A stretch of DNA of 33,125 nt from an uncultured Hungatella sp. (lineage in GTDB: Bacteria; Bacillota; Clostridia; Lachnospirales; Lachnospiraceae), in NCBI GenBank assembly GCA_910579515.1, contig CAJTUV010000008.1, forward strand, positions 1 to 33,125. The letters are read 5' to 3'. Below are positions 1 to 6,428 of this stretch, piece by piece; within the stretch, counting starts at the first letter, position 1, and each line of letters opens with the position of its first letter. The notes beneath the pieces were generated by a model, which searched no databases, was not told the origin of the DNA, and worked only from the letters and a program-made list of their open reading frames with translations. A program made the translations under genes and the position numbers.

Positions 1-1
1 C

Positions 2-601
2 TCGCAAAGGGCTGGGGTAATTTTATATCTGACCGCATCATTATTTGGCGGTTACATTATATGCATGGAATATGAAATTTTAGCAACCTATGGAATAAAA
101 GCTTTTGCTAATAAAAGGATTCATTCGGTTATAGATGATCTGTCACACTACAGAGAAAACGTCAGTTTTTTAAAGAGCCATCTGAAATCCGACGATAAGT
201 ATAAAATCTATAGAGCCAGGCTGGAGGCAAAGATACAGAAGCGCTATGCTTTAAGATGTTTGAAATTAAATATCAATGTTCCACTTAGGGAAACTGAATT
301 GAATCAAAGAATTACCATGGAAGGAATTTGTAAAGAAATCATGGCAGATGGTTTTCAAAATGACCTGATCATTGATAAACCGGATTGTCTGGGCAAATGC
401 TGGCTGGAAAACTGCTGCATAAAGAAAAGTAAAATCTTCAACATAAGTAACAATGAAATAGCAATGGGCAGTATTGACAGCATTGATAAACAAAGATATT
501 TGATGTGTTTTTCAAATTATTATAAGGTGGCAGTGAGAATATCTGAAATTACAGGTTTAAAGCTGCAGGCTGTGGCGATTGAGGATATAGAAAAGAAATA
601 A
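2..601 (+). CDS. Unknown protein, 5' end outside the window, with a membrane segment
   Basis: Function not recognised. The first ATG is at 65, but the frame stays open back to the window edge. The 21 codons before that ATG read as a hydrophobic stretch (AGVILYLTASLFGGYIICM), so the gene very probably starts upstream and this is its C-terminal part: one membrane helix followed by about 175 soluble residues. The soluble part is rich in Lys, Glu and Ile and has a Cys cluster (CLGKCW...CC around residues 109-118 counted from ATG 65) that could bind metal or form disulphides. No clear ribosome site precedes ATG 65, which also argues for an upstream start. It ends 418 bases before the antitoxin gene and is not obviously part of the polysaccharide operons. 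It could be cargo of a mobile element, but this is only a guess from the neighbouring remnants. Confidence 0.55.
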   Translation, partial: SQRAGVILYLTASLFGGYIICMEYEILATYGIKAFANKRIHSVIDDLSHYRENVSFLKSHLKSDDKYKIYRARLEAKIQKRYALRCLKLNINVPLRETELNQRITMEGICKEIMADGFQNDLIIDKPDCLGKCWLENCCIKKSKIFNISNNEIAMGSIDSIDKQRYLMCFSNYYKVAVRISEITGLKLQAVAIEDIEKK

Positions 602-737
602 ATATTGATTTTATGCAATGTTATGAAATATGATAAACATAATTAAAATAACTGCCATGCTGACGATTACGATATATGCTCGTTGTACATGCACGTTCAA
701 AAAACCAAATTTATTCCCTTTTCTAACGTTCCAACGT

Positions 738-875
738 CTAATAGTCCCAAATGGATGCCAGATACCTTCTTTGCTTCACATATTGAAAAAAGGTGCCAAT
801 GAACGCAAGCAGCGTCCCCTCCTCAGCAAAATTAGGGGGTATAGTATAAATATCAATTCGGTCTTCCTGCTCCAT
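738..875 (-). pseudogene. Short minus-strand ORF, probable remnant of a mobile-element gene
   Basis: A 45-codon frame starting at ATG 875 has a fair ribosome site (GGAAAGAGG) about 8 bases upstream. Its first half (MEQEDRIDIYTIPPNFAEEG) looks like real protein and not like random frame. From memory, without a search, this resembles the N-terminus of small conserved proteins of Firmicute conjugative elements. The second half (FFQYVKQRRYLASIWDY, then TAG) does not look like a natural continuation, so the gene may have been cut and joined to unrelated DNA. It lies divergent to the toxin-antitoxin operon. It may be a true microprotein, but I favour a fragment. Confidence 0.35.
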
Positions 876-955
876 AACATTCACCCTCTTTCCTTATCAC
901 ACCTTTATTACAATAAAAAGTAATGTTTTTTTAACGATAAATCATTTTGATTTTA

Positions 956-984
956 TTGATATTTTCCCTTATACAACATATAAT
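956..984 (+). promoter_or_regulatory. Sigma-A type promoter of the toxin-antitoxin operon
   Basis: TTGATA at 956-961 (5 of 6 to TTGACA) and a consensus TATAAT at 979-984 are separated by exactly 17 bases. The antitoxin ATG lies 35 bases further on, with AGGAGG at 1006-1011. Operons of this type are usually autorepressed by the antitoxin or the complex. I see no clear operator palindrome here. Confidence 0.75.
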
Positions 985-1019
985 ACTATTTAACAAATCC
1001 ATTTCAGGAGGTATTCCCT

Positions 1020-1355
1020 ATGGCATTTACAACCGACTTATTACAAAGTCTTGTTCCCATTACACAATTCAATCGCGGTCAGGCCTCTCGGATTTTTGAC
1101 CGGCTGCACTCCGAACGCCAGCTAATTGTATTAAAAAACAACCAGCCTTCCGCAGTCATTCTCTCTCTAGAAGAATACGCTCGTCTTGCTGAGATTGAAG
1201 AAGACTACTCGCTCCTTCTGGAAGCCAACAGACGTTTAGAAGAAAATCACGGAAAACCTGCCCTCTCCTTCCAGTCCGTTATGGATGATTTAGGTATCAG
1301 CGAAACAGATCTCAACGAAACGGAGGATCTACAAATAAATGACCTGGCAGATTGA
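1020..1355 (+). CDS. Type II antitoxin, Phd/YefM family
   Basis: This is the antitoxin of a type II toxin-antitoxin pair: it binds and neutralises the toxin encoded directly downstream and normally represses its own promoter. The family pattern is clear. Residues about 14-60 show the Phd/YefM fold: ITQFNRGQASRIFDRL, then QLIVLKNNQPSAVILSLEEYARL, the usual strand-helix-strand DNA-binding and dimer region. A charged C-terminal tail (about 65-111) would wrap the toxin. The length of 111 residues is slightly long for the family. The start is fixed by AGGAGG at 1006-1011, 8 bases before ATG. The last 17 bases overlap the toxin gene, which suggests translational coupling. Confidence 0.85.
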   Translation: MAFTTDLLQSLVPITQFNRGQASRIFDRLHSERQLIVLKNNQPSAVILSLEEYARLAEIEEDYSLLLEANRRLEENHGKPALSFQSVMDDLGISETDLNETEDLQINDLAD

Positions 1356-1668
1356 ATTTCTTGAAGAAGCAACAAATGATTTAAAAAAACTGGATCACTC
1401 ATCCCAGATTCAGGTTCTGAAAGGGATACGCAAAGTAAGCCAAAATCCACTTCCGAACTTCCAGGGCGGCTATGGCAAGCCTCTAGGCAATAAAAGCGGA
1501 ACCAATCTTACAAACCTTTTAAAAATCAAATTTCTGGTTTTGGGCATCCGCGTTGTCTACAAGCTTGAGAAGACCGAAACCACAATGAAAATTATTGTTA
1601 TTTCAGCACGTACTGATGAGCAAGCCTATAAAGAGGCCTACAAATGCAGAGAAAAATATACCTTATAG
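1339..1668 (+). CDS. Type II toxin, RelE/ParE family
   Basis: A small basic protein of 109 residues. It begins TWQIEFLEEATNDLKKLD, the typical first strand and helix of RelE/ParE folds, and ends with the antiparallel strands IRVVYKLEK and MKIIVISARTDEQAYKEAY. RelE members cut mRNA in the ribosomal A site and ParE members poison gyrase. Sequence inspection does not decide which one this is. It overlaps the antitoxin by 17 bases in another frame, so translation of the two is coupled. The order is antitoxin first, as in most such operons. No intact gene follows on this strand. The pair sits beside the polysaccharide locus but is transcribed towards the end of the left operon. Confidence 0.8.
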   Translation: MTWQIEFLEEATNDLKKLDHSSQIQVLKGIRKVSQNPLPNFQGGYGKPLGNKSGTNLTNLLKIKFLVLGIRVVYKLEKTETTMKIIVISARTDEQAYKEAYKCREKYTL

Positions 1669-1719
1669 CACGGAGACAATATACTTATCAGGGAAAGACA
1701 ATAAGCCTAATCCCCTTTA

Positions 1720-1857
1720 CTATCTTTCCCACCGCCTCCCTCTTTTAACTTGAACAATCCTCCCGATACTGGCATACATACCCAGTATCGCAAAAATCAC
1801 CAACAGCTGTTTTCTACATTTCGTCTGTACCGACACTGCTCCTAAAGCATTTCCGCC
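1720..1857 (-). pseudogene. Fragment ending in a membrane helix and basic tail
   Basis: A 45-codon minus-strand frame without an early start codon. Its end reads like a natural protein C-terminus: a hydrophobic helix (LLVIFAILGMYASIGRIVQV) followed by KRGRRWER and a stop. This order (helix, then positive tail) is seen at the end of many membrane or cell-wall anchored proteins. No sorting motif is visible upstream. It lies just behind the terminator of the left operon. I take it as the 3' remnant of a lost gene. An accidental frame is possible. Confidence 0.3.
1764..1790. repeat. Perfect inverted repeat, 9-bp arms
   Basis: CGATACTGG (1764-1772) and CCAGTATCG (1782-1790) are exact complements separated by 9 bases. 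No T-run follows on either strand, so it is not a standard terminator. It overlaps the fragment at 1720-1857. Its role is unknown. Confidence 0.6.
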
Positions 1858-1859
1858 TC

Positions 1860-1880
1860 AAAAATGCGGCGCTTTGCGCC
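1860..1880 (-). terminator. Rho-independent terminator of the left polysaccharide operon
   Basis: Directly behind the ABC ATPase stop codon, the minus strand reads GGCGC-AAA-GCGCC (arms at 1876-1880 and 1868-1872), then GCA and TTTTT (1864-1860). The stem is short but all G-C, and the T-run is in the right place. This fits the end of the ~16 kb minus-strand operon and insulates it from the convergent toxin gene. Confidence 0.55.
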
Positions 1881-1881
1881 C

Positions 1882-2622
1882 TTAAATAGGCGAATACGCC
1901 TCACAGACAGTTTCAGCAGTTCCCATCATTACCGCCTGTCCTTTATCCAGCCAAATGGCATGATCACATAGACGCTTTACATCATCAATAGAGTGAGATA
2001 CAAAAAGAAGCGTAGTTCCGTTATTTAGCATGTCATTCATGCGTTTTTCACACTTCTGTTTAAATTTATAATCACCTACAGCAAGCACTTCATCTACAAT
2101 CAAGATATCCGGCTGCACCATGGTAGCGATTGCAAATCCCAGGCGTGCCCTCATACCAGAAGAATAATTCTTAATAGGCGAATCCAGGAAGTCCCATAAT
2201 TCTGCAAAATCTACGATTTCCTCAAAATGCTCATTCATGTACTTTTCACTATGCCCCAGAAGGCAGCCATTCAGGAAAATATTTTCTCTTGCAGTCAGAT
2301 TTCCGTCAAATCCTGCACCTAGTTCGATTAGCGGAGCAATGTTTCCCCTTGTGGTAATGGTGCCTTTATAGGGTTTCAGAATTCCGCTAATGGCTTTCAA
2401 CATTGTGGACTTTCCTGAACCGTTGACACCAACTAATCCCCAGGCTTCTCCACGGCGTACCTGAAAACTGACATCTATGACAGCAAGGAATTCCTGAAAC
2501 ATCAGTTCTTTCTTGACCAGTTTGACAAAGTATTCTTTTAGATTGTCTACTTTTTGGCTGGCAAGATTAAAACGGATTGTGACATGATTTACATCAATCA
2601 TAATTTCCTTATGTTTTCTCAT
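1882..2622 (-). CDS. ABC transporter ATPase for polysaccharide export (Wzt/TagH/KpsT type)
   Basis: This cytoplasmic ATPase powers export of a lipid-linked polysaccharide together with the permease encoded just upstream. All ABC motifs are present, numbered from ATG 2622: Walker A GVNGSGKST at 65-73, signature YSSGM at 153-157, Walker B ILIVDEV at 173-179 and switch His 210. The motifs GAGFDGNLTARENI and DEVLAVGD are typical of the Wzt/TagH group. At 246 residues it stops after the nucleotide-binding domain and lacks the C-terminal carbohydrate-recognition domain that long Wzt proteins use to read a capped chain end. The start at 2622 fits GAGG 8 bases before it, and the in-frame TTG at 2628 is less likely. 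It is the last gene of the left operon and is clearly paralogous to the ATPase at 22730-23488. Confidence 0.93.
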   Translation of the reverse strand: MRKHKEIMIDVNHVTIRFNLASQKVDNLKEYFVKLVKKELMFQEFLAVIDVSFQVRRGEAWGLVGVNGSGKSTMLKAISGILKPYKGTITTRGNIAPLIELGAGFDGNLTARENIFLNGCLLGHSEKYMNEHFEEIVDFAELWDFLDSPIKNYSSGMRARLGFAIATMVQPDILIVDEVLAVGDYKFKQKCEKRMNDMLNNGTTLLFVSHSIDDVKRLCDHAIWLDKGQAVMMGTAETVCEAYSPI

Positions 2623-2637
2623 ATTCAATACCTCATA

Positions 2638-3426
2638 TCAAATATAAAGGATAAAACGGTTCTGATTTTTCAGGAAAGAGCCAGTGCCGATTGCAAGCAT
2701 CAATACTGCGGCTGTACATCCGGCGAAGGTAATCACCGGCCCTGGAAGCTGGTGATTATAAACCAAATCCCTGAATTGGCCTATATAAAAATACATAGGA
2801 TTAAAATGTTTGACCAACCACATGAGCTCAGGAGAAAGCTGATCAATCGGATAAAATATTGGTGTCAAATACAGCCACGCAGTAGTAACGGCATTATAAA
2901 TATATTGGATATCCCGGAAGAATACATTTGCCTGGGCTAGAAACAATCCCAGCCCCAGGCAAAAAATATATAGCTGCAGCAGAACCCATGGAAACAACAA
3001 AAAATGCCAGCTGAAACGTGCCCCGGTAGCTATCATTACCAGAATCAAAGCTCCCATGGAAAAAATAAGATCCACCAGTCCGCTTGTGATTTTGGCAAAG
3101 GTAAAAATATATTTGGGAACGTAGGTCTTTTTTAAAAGCGCAGCATTCCCATTAATAGAACTTAAAGCCTGATGTGTAGACTGGTTCATGTAGTTGAAAA
3201 GAATCTGTCCACAAAACAGATAGACAGGAAAATTTTCAATTTTACGTTTAAACATAGTTGAAAATACCACTGCCATAACAATCATGACCAAAAGTGGATT
3301 CAGAATGCTCCACACATATCCAAGGAAACTGCGGCGGTATTTTAATTTAAGGTCTTTCTGAACCAACTGCTTCAAAAGGTCTTTATATTTTAGAAATATA
3401 TTAAAGCGTTTAAGCATTAAGGGCAT
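2638..3426 (-). CDS. ABC-2 polysaccharide export permease (Wzm/TagG type)
   Basis: Membrane partner of the ATPase that follows 15 bases downstream; together they would flip the undecaprenyl-linked glycan out of the cytoplasm. At 262 residues it has the family's usual length. It has the conserved entry segment LKLKYRRSFLGYVWSILNPL (about 25-44), which contacts the ATPase, and about six membrane helices. The late motif YLTPIFYPIDQLSPELMWLVKHFNP is also typical. It is paralogous to the permease at 21862-22716: most of the motif blocks, such as NAALLKKTYVPKYIFT, match. The intergenic DNA before it is not neutral but carries a decayed GtrA-like gene. Confidence 0.92.
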   Translation of the reverse strand: MPLMLKRFNIFLKYKDLLKQLVQKDLKLKYRRSFLGYVWSILNPLLVMIVMAVVFSTMFKRKIENFPVYLFCGQILFNYMNQSTHQALSSINGNAALLKKTYVPKYIFTFAKITSGLVDLIFSMGALILVMIATGARFSWHFLLFPWVLLQLYIFCLGLGLFLAQANVFFRDIQYIYNAVTTAWLYLTPIFYPIDQLSPELMWLVKHFNPMYFYIGQFRDLVYNHQLPGPVITFAGCTAAVLMLAIGTGSFLKNQNRFILYI

Positions 3427-3450
3427 TATAGATACCTACCTTTTCAGAAT

Positions 3451-3597
3451 TCATTCAAGAAACTTTTTTCTGGTCACAAAATTAAACACCATAACAACTG
3501 CTGTGGAAGAAAATTCCATAATCAATGATAAAAGCTGTTTCACCTGTAATAGTAAATCTGCCCATCTGTTTAATAAATGGTTATTGATTCTTTTCAA
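3451..3597 (-). pseudogene. 3' remnant of a GtrA-family gene
   Basis: A frame of 48 codons lies between the permease and the GT2 remnant. Its last 22 residues (from an ATG at 3519) read MEFSSTAVVMVFNFVTRKKFLE, which is the classical end of GtrA membrane proteins: a final helix with a V-x-N-F motif, then Arg/Lys-Lys. The earlier codons look degenerate. GtrA proteins normally partner GtrB/DPM1-like GT2 enzymes in flipping lipid-linked sugars, and here the fragment directly follows a GT2 C-terminal remnant, which supports the call. Only about a sixth of a normal gene is left, so it cannot be functional. Confidence 0.5.
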
Positions 3598-3988
3598 TTG
3601 AGGCCACCATATATTGCTGTTTTTGGAAAAGCAACTTTAAAGCTACATCCAGATATTTAATAATTACTGCCAGAACCAGAAATATACCAAGAAAACCTGC
3701 TGACATAAGCCCCATCAGTGGTGTCCATCCCTCAACCGGTTTCCTCTGTCCCAAATAAACTGCTATTGTATAGACACCAGCAATCAGCATAAAAATAAGC
3801 ATAATTGCACAGAAACACAGGGAAATTTTGTAAGCAACATTTGTAAACAATATAAGCGTATCTGTAGCTGTGTTTATTCGTTCTTTCCTTTCCTCTGAAG
3901 AATAGTAGTTTTCTTTAACAGAATTATCATAAGTGATAAACCCAGATTTCAAACCACTCGTCGCATATAATGCCTTCCTGTTTTCCAC
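3581..3988 (-). pseudogene. C-terminal remnant of a membrane-anchored family 2 glycosyltransferase
   Basis: A 135-residue frame from a GTG start without a good ribosome site. It has no catalytic domain. It contains what I recognise as the tail of GtrB/DPM-like family 2 glycosyltransferases: the amphipathic segment KERINTATDTLILFTNVAYK (about 36-55), two membrane helices (about 56-80 and 91-113) with VEGWTPLMGLMSAGF between them, and the terminal QQYMVASIEK. In intact enzymes about 200 residues with the DxD site precede this. Here the frame opens right after a TAA, and its first 62 bases overlap another broken gene. I read this as a deletion joint. The alternative, a genuine small two-helix membrane protein translated by coupling, cannot be excluded. 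Confidence 0.5.
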
Positions 3989-4331
3989 CGTTTAAAAGCA
4001 TTTCATATACTTCATCGTAAATATAGTTTAAATCATATTGAGGAATAACTGTTAAAATCTGAGCAGACACTAAAAGTAATCCCCAATATAATACAAGGAA
4101 AATAGCCGCTAAAATATTCCAGCAATAATCTGCCATATTTATATGTTCCAGGGCATGATTTATCATTATAAAAACGGATATATATAATCCAATGCCAATT
4201 ATAATAGGACATGGAAATAAATTATAATATTCGGTAAAGATAGTCTTATTAGCGACATATATGAGAAAAAATAAATTTACTAATATAATAAGAAAATAAA
4301 ATTTATTTATTATTTGTTTCAGATGTTTCAT
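3927..4331 (-). pseudogene. N-terminal remnant of a GT-C-like membrane glycosyltransferase
   Basis: The gene has a good start (ATG 4331, GAAGG 9 bases before it) but codes for only 134 residues. There are three membrane helices (about 11-29, 38-58, 71-94), then PQYDLNYIYDEVYEMLLNGG, which looks like the first acidic outer loop of GT-C enzymes that use polyprenyl-phosphate sugars. The next residues (KQEGIICDEWFEIWVYHL) are the DNA of the GT2 remnant read in the wrong frame, followed by a stop. A gene of several hundred codons therefore seems to have been cut near 3970-3990 and joined out of frame to the end of another gene. It may still be translated as a short membrane peptide. Family assignment is from memory and moderate. 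Confidence 0.45.
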
Positions 4332-4358
4332 TTATTGTGACCTTCTGTTTATATTTAC

Positions 4359-5567
4359 CTATTCGGTTATAACTTTTACCCAGCTATCCATATGATCCAT
4401 TTTTTCAAGCATTTCTTCTTGAGATTCAAATTTTAAAATCATCGTTCCAAGAGTACCATTAGAACCCATAAACGCTTCAATCTGATCTCCTGGATGGAAT
4501 AACATTTCAAATTCTACAATATTATTCTTTCTAAAATTATTATCAATCCAAACCTCTTTAAAAATTCCGGAAGTTTGACTGTGAACCATGTAATTCGCCC
4601 AATATCCTTTTGGTTCGACCATATGTAAAGAACTACAATCCTCTCCCATAGCAGCCTTTATGGTATATTTGACCATATCTACTCCTGTGGCATACTGAGT
4701 TACCTGAGCAATAAGATTTCCTCCATTGCGGGGGCCAATTTCCATCAAATATACATTTTCATTTTCATCAATACGAGCATCAAAATTATACGCTTGTGTT
4801 TTCATATTCAATAAAGTCAACACTCTTTGAATTTCTGCATGAAGCTTTTCATGAATATATTTTGGCATATTGTATGGCCAGCTCTCACCAATTGGAACAT
4901 AAGGATTAATACCACTGGAATCAAAATGTTCATTGGCAAAACACCGAAAAACTAATTCTCCATTTACAGAAAAGCCATCACCAGCAATCTGATAACCATA
5001 TTTTTCTACACACTCCTCAATAATGAATCGTTTACACTTTGAATAAACAATGGCAGCTTCGACAGCAGCCCGCAGTTCATCGGCAGAATTTATTTTTTTT
5101 ACCCCTTTACTTCCAGAAGAATCGACTGGCTTTACCATAATGGGAAAGTGAAAATCCTTAATTTCAGCCAACATTATATTGATTTCCTCATATGCATATC
5201 CTCTTGCTAACGGGGTATTGAAATGATTTTCCGTTAGAAAGGCACGGAACTTATCTTTATTGGATAATATTTCAACGGATTTATATGGACTTGTGGGAAA
5301 GCCCATTTTTTCTGCAACATAGGCTGCGGTTGGGGCTGCTGGATCTGAAGCATAACATACAATTCCGTCTATCTTTAATTCTTTTGCTAATTTCAAGACA
5401 GCCTCTTTGTCGGTTGTGCTAACGTTGTGATATTCATCTGCATATTTATGCCCAGGATTATTTGGCAAATAATCGCAAGTGATTACATAATATCCCAATT
5501 GCTTAGCTGTTTTTACAGATGGAACCTGAAAATGTGAACCGCCTAATAATAAGACTTTTTTTTGCAT
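4359..5567 (-). CDS. ATP-grasp ligase
   Basis: A 402-residue enzyme of the ATP-grasp superfamily. These enzymes activate a carboxylate as acyl phosphate with ATP and join it to an amine or thiol. The N-terminal Rossmann-like domain begins KKVLLLGGSHFQVPSVKTAK. The ATP-binding lysine region is FPIMVKPVDSSGSKGV (141-156, Lys146 with the Ser/Gly-rich loop). The metal-binding strand is YLMEIGPRNGGNL (273-285, with Glu276 and Asn281). A C-terminal domain of about 80 residues follows. The substrate is unknown. It lies immediately downstream of the acyl carrier protein gene, so one possibility is loading of an amino acid onto that carrier, as the ATP-grasp enzyme BtrJ does with BtrI in butirosin synthesis. 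Another is direct amide formation on an amino sugar. Eight A bases follow closely on the start codon. Confidence 0.85.
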   Translation of the reverse strand: MQKKVLLLGGSHFQVPSVKTAKQLGYYVITCDYLPNNPGHKYADEYHNVSTTDKEAVLKLAKELKIDGIVCYASDPAAPTAAYVAEKMGFPTSPYKSVEILSNKDKFRAFLTENHFNTPLARGYAYEEINIMLAEIKDFHFPIMVKPVDSSGSKGVKKINSADELRAAVEAAIVYSKCKRFIIEECVEKYGYQIAGDGFSVNGELVFRCFANEHFDSSGINPYVPIGESWPYNMPKYIHEKLHAEIQRVLTLLNMKTQAYNFDARIDENENVYLMEIGPRNGGNLIAQVTQYATGVDMVKYTIKAAMGEDCSSLHMVEPKGYWANYMVHSQTSGIFKEVWIDNNFRKNNIVEFEMLFHPGDQIEAFMGSNGTLGTMILKFESQEEMLEKMDHMDSWVKVITE

Positions 5568-5618
5568 ACTATTACCTGCCTTCGTTTTTATTGATTGAAA
5601 ATTATTTAGATATTTAAT

Positions 5619-5858
5619 TTAAAATTCAACATTATATTTTTTCAGGATTTCCAATCCTTTTGTATAGGAAGAAAATCCAATTATGTCATCAGGATCCAGC
5701 ATAATATCAAACCGTTCTTCAAGCTCTGCAATAAGTCCCATATGAGCTACAGAATCCCATTTATCAATATTCAAAATTGTAAATTCTTCATTGAGTATAT
5801 CATTCTGTACCAAAAACACTTTTTTAAAGATATCATTATACTTTTCAATGTTTTTCAT
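5619..5858 (-). CDS. Acyl carrier protein
   Basis: A small acidic four-helix carrier of 79 residues. The phosphopantetheine attachment serine is Ser36 in IDKWDSVAHMGLIAELEERF (31-50), the standard D-S-[VL] motif at the start of helix II. ATG 5858 is chosen because GGGAGG lies 9 bases before it. A longer frame to 5897 would add residues without a ribosome site. It overlaps the GNAT gene by 14 bases, so the two are probably translated together. Lone carriers inside glycan clusters usually hold an activated acyl or aminoacyl group for transfer to a sugar. Candidate loading enzymes in this operon are the AMP-forming ligase (12032-13435) and the adjacent ATP-grasp enzyme, and the candidate acceptor enzyme is the overlapping GNAT. 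Confidence 0.9.
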   Translation of the reverse strand: MKNIEKYNDIFKKVFLVQNDILNEEFTILNIDKWDSVAHMGLIAELEERFDIMLDPDDIIGFSSYTKGLEILKKYNVEF

Positions 5859-6414
5859 CAAAACGTTCCTCCCTGTATTTTTGATAAACCAAATCAAAAT
5901 CTTCTTTTATAATGGAATTAGCAATTAAGTTATGGTATTTACCACCTTTATAAATCCGGTTACGTAGTACGCCTTCTTCCTTTAATCCACAACGTTTCGC
6001 CAGTTTTCGAGATAAATAGTTATATTCCAAAACAGTTCCATAGATACAATTGAGATTTAGTTCATTAAATGCATAATTCAGAAACCCTATCATAGCATCC
6101 CACATGTCATGTTCAACTCGTTGCTCTTTAGTTGCTTTAGTTTTTTGCGATAATTCGGCTGTTCTGTTTTTCCAATCAATATTTGTCAACATGATACATC
6201 CAATTGTAGTTCCATTGATAATTTGAATCATACATCTTAACTCTTTTTGCTGATCGTATGATTCAAACCACTTCTTTTGCCTGTCCAATGAAACAGGGAA
6301 ACAGCCCCCACCTGTCAATTTTTCAATTTCAGGATCGTTTAACATTTTCTGAAGGAAAGGCAAATCCATTTCTTCAATGGCTCTTAAAAGTACAGTTCCA
6401 TTTTTTATAATCAT
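5845..6414 (-). CDS. GNAT-family N-acyltransferase (RimJ/RimL-like)
   Basis: A 189-residue protein of the GNAT fold, RimL/PseH-like. The start motif is TVLLRAIEEMDLPFLQKMLNDPEIEKL. The core strand is IGCIMLTNIDWKNRTAEL (about 71-88). The C-terminal GNAT motif is LNCIYGTVLEYNYLSRKLAKRCGLKEEGVLRNRIYKGGKY in two adjoining pieces (about 119-158), where N-Y-L-S-R-K-L is the typical acyl-donor binding helix. PseH and similar enzymes acetylate amino sugars on nucleotide carriers, so an amino-sugar substrate supplied by the operon's aminotransferase is likely. Because the gene overlaps the acyl carrier protein gene, the donor may be acyl-ACP and not acetyl-CoA. The usual Q/R-x-x-G-x-G/A loop is degenerate (KATKEQRVEHDMWDA). 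A GGGG ribosome site precedes the start. Confidence 0.82.
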   Translation of the reverse strand: MIIKNGTVLLRAIEEMDLPFLQKMLNDPEIEKLTGGGCFPVSLDRQKKWFESYDQQKELRCMIQIINGTTIGCIMLTNIDWKNRTAELSQKTKATKEQRVEHDMWDAMIGFLNYAFNELNLNCIYGTVLEYNYLSRKLAKRCGLKEEGVLRNRIYKGGKYHNLIANSIIKEDFDLVYQKYREERFDEKH

Positions 6415-6428
6415 ATTTTAATCCCCTT

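Larger units (their letters stand above)
602..1019. other. Gene-poor stretch between unknown gene and toxin-antitoxin operon
   Basis: About 420 bases with no convincing plus-strand gene. A plus-strand frame at 630-923 is open, but its product (Pro, Ser, His, Asn rich, no ribosome site) looks like the antisense of the minus-strand fragment listed at 738-875. The right end holds the toxin-antitoxin promoter. The base composition becomes very AT-rich from about 900. Confidence 0.5.

Noticed and set aside
630..923. Plus-strand frame of 97 codons
   Set aside because: No ribosome site, unusual composition, and it is antisense to the better-looking minus-strand fragment at 738-875.
1764..1790. Inverted repeat as a terminator for the toxin gene
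   Set aside because: No T-run follows the second arm on the plus strand.
5556..5563. A8 tract right after the ATP-grasp start codon as a possible slippage site
   Set aside because: Runs of eight A/T are expected in DNA this AT-rich, and there is no other sign of phase variation at this gene.
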